From contig SXSX01000250.1 of the NCBI GenBank assembly GCA_005793295.1, positions 1 to 7,475 of the forward strand: 7,475 bases of DNA. Direction: 5' to 3'. Positions within the stretch are counted from its first letter, which is position 1. Every line of letters begins with the position of its first letter. The translations under genes were made by a program, and so were the position numbers. The notes under the pieces were generated by a model. The model saw nothing but the letters and a program-made list of their open reading frames with translations. It was not told where the DNA came from and searched no databases. Shown piece after piece: positions 7,119 to 7,475 of the stretch. The DNA comes from Burkholderiales bacterium (GTDB taxonomy: Bacteria; Pseudomonadota; Gammaproteobacteria; Burkholderiales; Burkholderiaceae_C).

Positions 7119-7123
7119 AAGGA
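7119..7123 (+). promoter_or_regulatory. Shine-Dalgarno for upp
   Basis: AAGGA on the plus strand, 5 bases before the GTG at 7129. It supports that start; no in-frame ATG lies between it and the conserved HPLVQHKL segment. Confidence 0.75.
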
Positions 7124-7128
7124 ACACC

Positions 7129-7475
7129 GTGATTACCATTTCCGCCTCAGCCAAACCCCATGTTCACCTGATTGACCATCCCTTGGTTCAACACAAGTTG
7201 ACTTTGATGCGAAAAAAAGAAGCCAGTACCAACAGCTTTCGCCGCTTGCTCGGAGAACTCAGTAGCCTGATGGCGTACGAAGTGACGCGCGATATGACGA
7301 CCCAAGATGTTGAGATTGAAACACCGCTTGAGCCCATGCAGGCCAAAATGATTGACGGAAAAAAATTAGTGTTTGTGTCGATTCTTCGTGCTGGTAATGG
7401 AATTTTGGACGGGGTTTTATCCGTCGTTCCAGGTGCGCGTGTGGGCCATATTGGTTTGTACCGTGACCCCAAAAC
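7129..7475 (+). CDS. upp: Uracil phosphoribosyltransferase, 3' end cut by window edge
   Basis: Salvages uracil by joining it to PRPP to make UMP. The visible 115 codons hold roughly the first half of the protein. Family features are HPLVQHKLTLMRKKEAST at about residues 17-34, FRRLLGELSSLMAYEVTRD at about 37-55, and SILRAGNGILDGVLSVVPGARVGHIGLYRDPK near the edge. The PRPP-binding loop and uracil-binding C terminus lie beyond the window. Compared with E. coli Upp (RAGLGMMDG), this copy has RAGNGILDG, a form I recall from a subset of proteobacterial Upp proteins, and about a dozen extra residues at the N terminus. The GTG at 7129 has a good Shine-Dalgarno motif. It is the only gene on the plus strand and is divergent from yebC. 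Confidence 0.95.
   Translation, partial: MITISASAKPHVHLIDHPLVQHKLTLMRKKEASTNSFRRLLGELSSLMAYEVTRDMTTQDVEIETPLEPMQAKMIDGKKLVFVSILRAGNGILDGVLSVVPGARVGHIGLYRDPK

Larger units (their letters stand above)
7069..7128. other. Divergent yebC-upp intergenic region
   Basis: Sixty bases separate the GTG of yebC (minus) from the GTG of upp (plus). It contains both Shine-Dalgarno motifs, near its two ends, and an A+T-rich centre with the six-base palindrome TCTAGA at 7101-7106. Promoters for both directions must lie here or reach into the start of the opposite gene. No terminator hairpin or clear operator was found. Confidence 0.8.

Noticed and set aside
7188..7472. 94-codon minus-strand frame opposite upp
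   Set aside because: The plus strand encodes clear Upp motifs over the same bases; the reverse frame has no recognisable features.
1..7475. Mobile elements, CRISPR arrays, defence systems, tRNAs or other RNA genes
   Set aside because: Coding density by conserved housekeeping genes is nearly complete, and no direct or inverted repeat arrays, transposase motifs or tRNA-like folds were seen.

Overview
The window is a compact block of housekeeping genes from a Gram-negative bacterium, most likely a betaproteobacterium of the order Burkholderiales and probably near Comamonadaceae. This assignment is an inference from gene order, from an AGPAT-like acyltransferase lodged between purD and hemF, from the Lys/Ala-rich tail on RsfS, and from the style of the protein sequences. 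Base composition looks moderate (about half G+C by eye), with no segment that stands out as foreign.

Layout: nine genes run on the minus strand from about 7068 down to the left edge, in transcription order yebC, purD, acyltransferase (plsC-like), hemF, nadD, rsfS, rlmH, maf, rng. Neighbouring genes either overlap by four bases or are separated by at most nine bases, which strongly suggests one transcript. On the plus strand, upp (uracil phosphoribosyltransferase) starts at 7129 and runs off the right edge, divergent from yebC. The 60 bases between the two starts (7069-7128) are the only real intergenic space and must carry both 5' leaders and at least part of their promoters. rng is cut by the left edge right after the third cysteine of its zinc-link region.

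Functionally the cluster mixes two themes. Ribosome and RNA work: YebC (translation/regulation), RsfS (50S silencing factor), RlmH (23S rRNA pseudouridine-1915 methylation) and RNase G (rRNA maturation and mRNA decay). Nucleotide, cofactor and lipid metabolism: PurD (purine synthesis), NadD (NAD synthesis), HemF (haem), Maf (nucleotide pyrophosphatase), an acyltransferase, and divergent Upp (uracil salvage).

I saw no mobile element, CRISPR array, RNA gene, prophage, toxin-antitoxin pair or candidate novel system. The points most worth a second look are modest: four of the ten starts appear to be non-ATG and each has a clear Shine-Dalgarno motif, whereas the six ATG starts inside the operon lack a well-placed one; RsfS carries a long basic tail; and two starts (nadD, acyltransferase) probably need correcting from the longest open frame.
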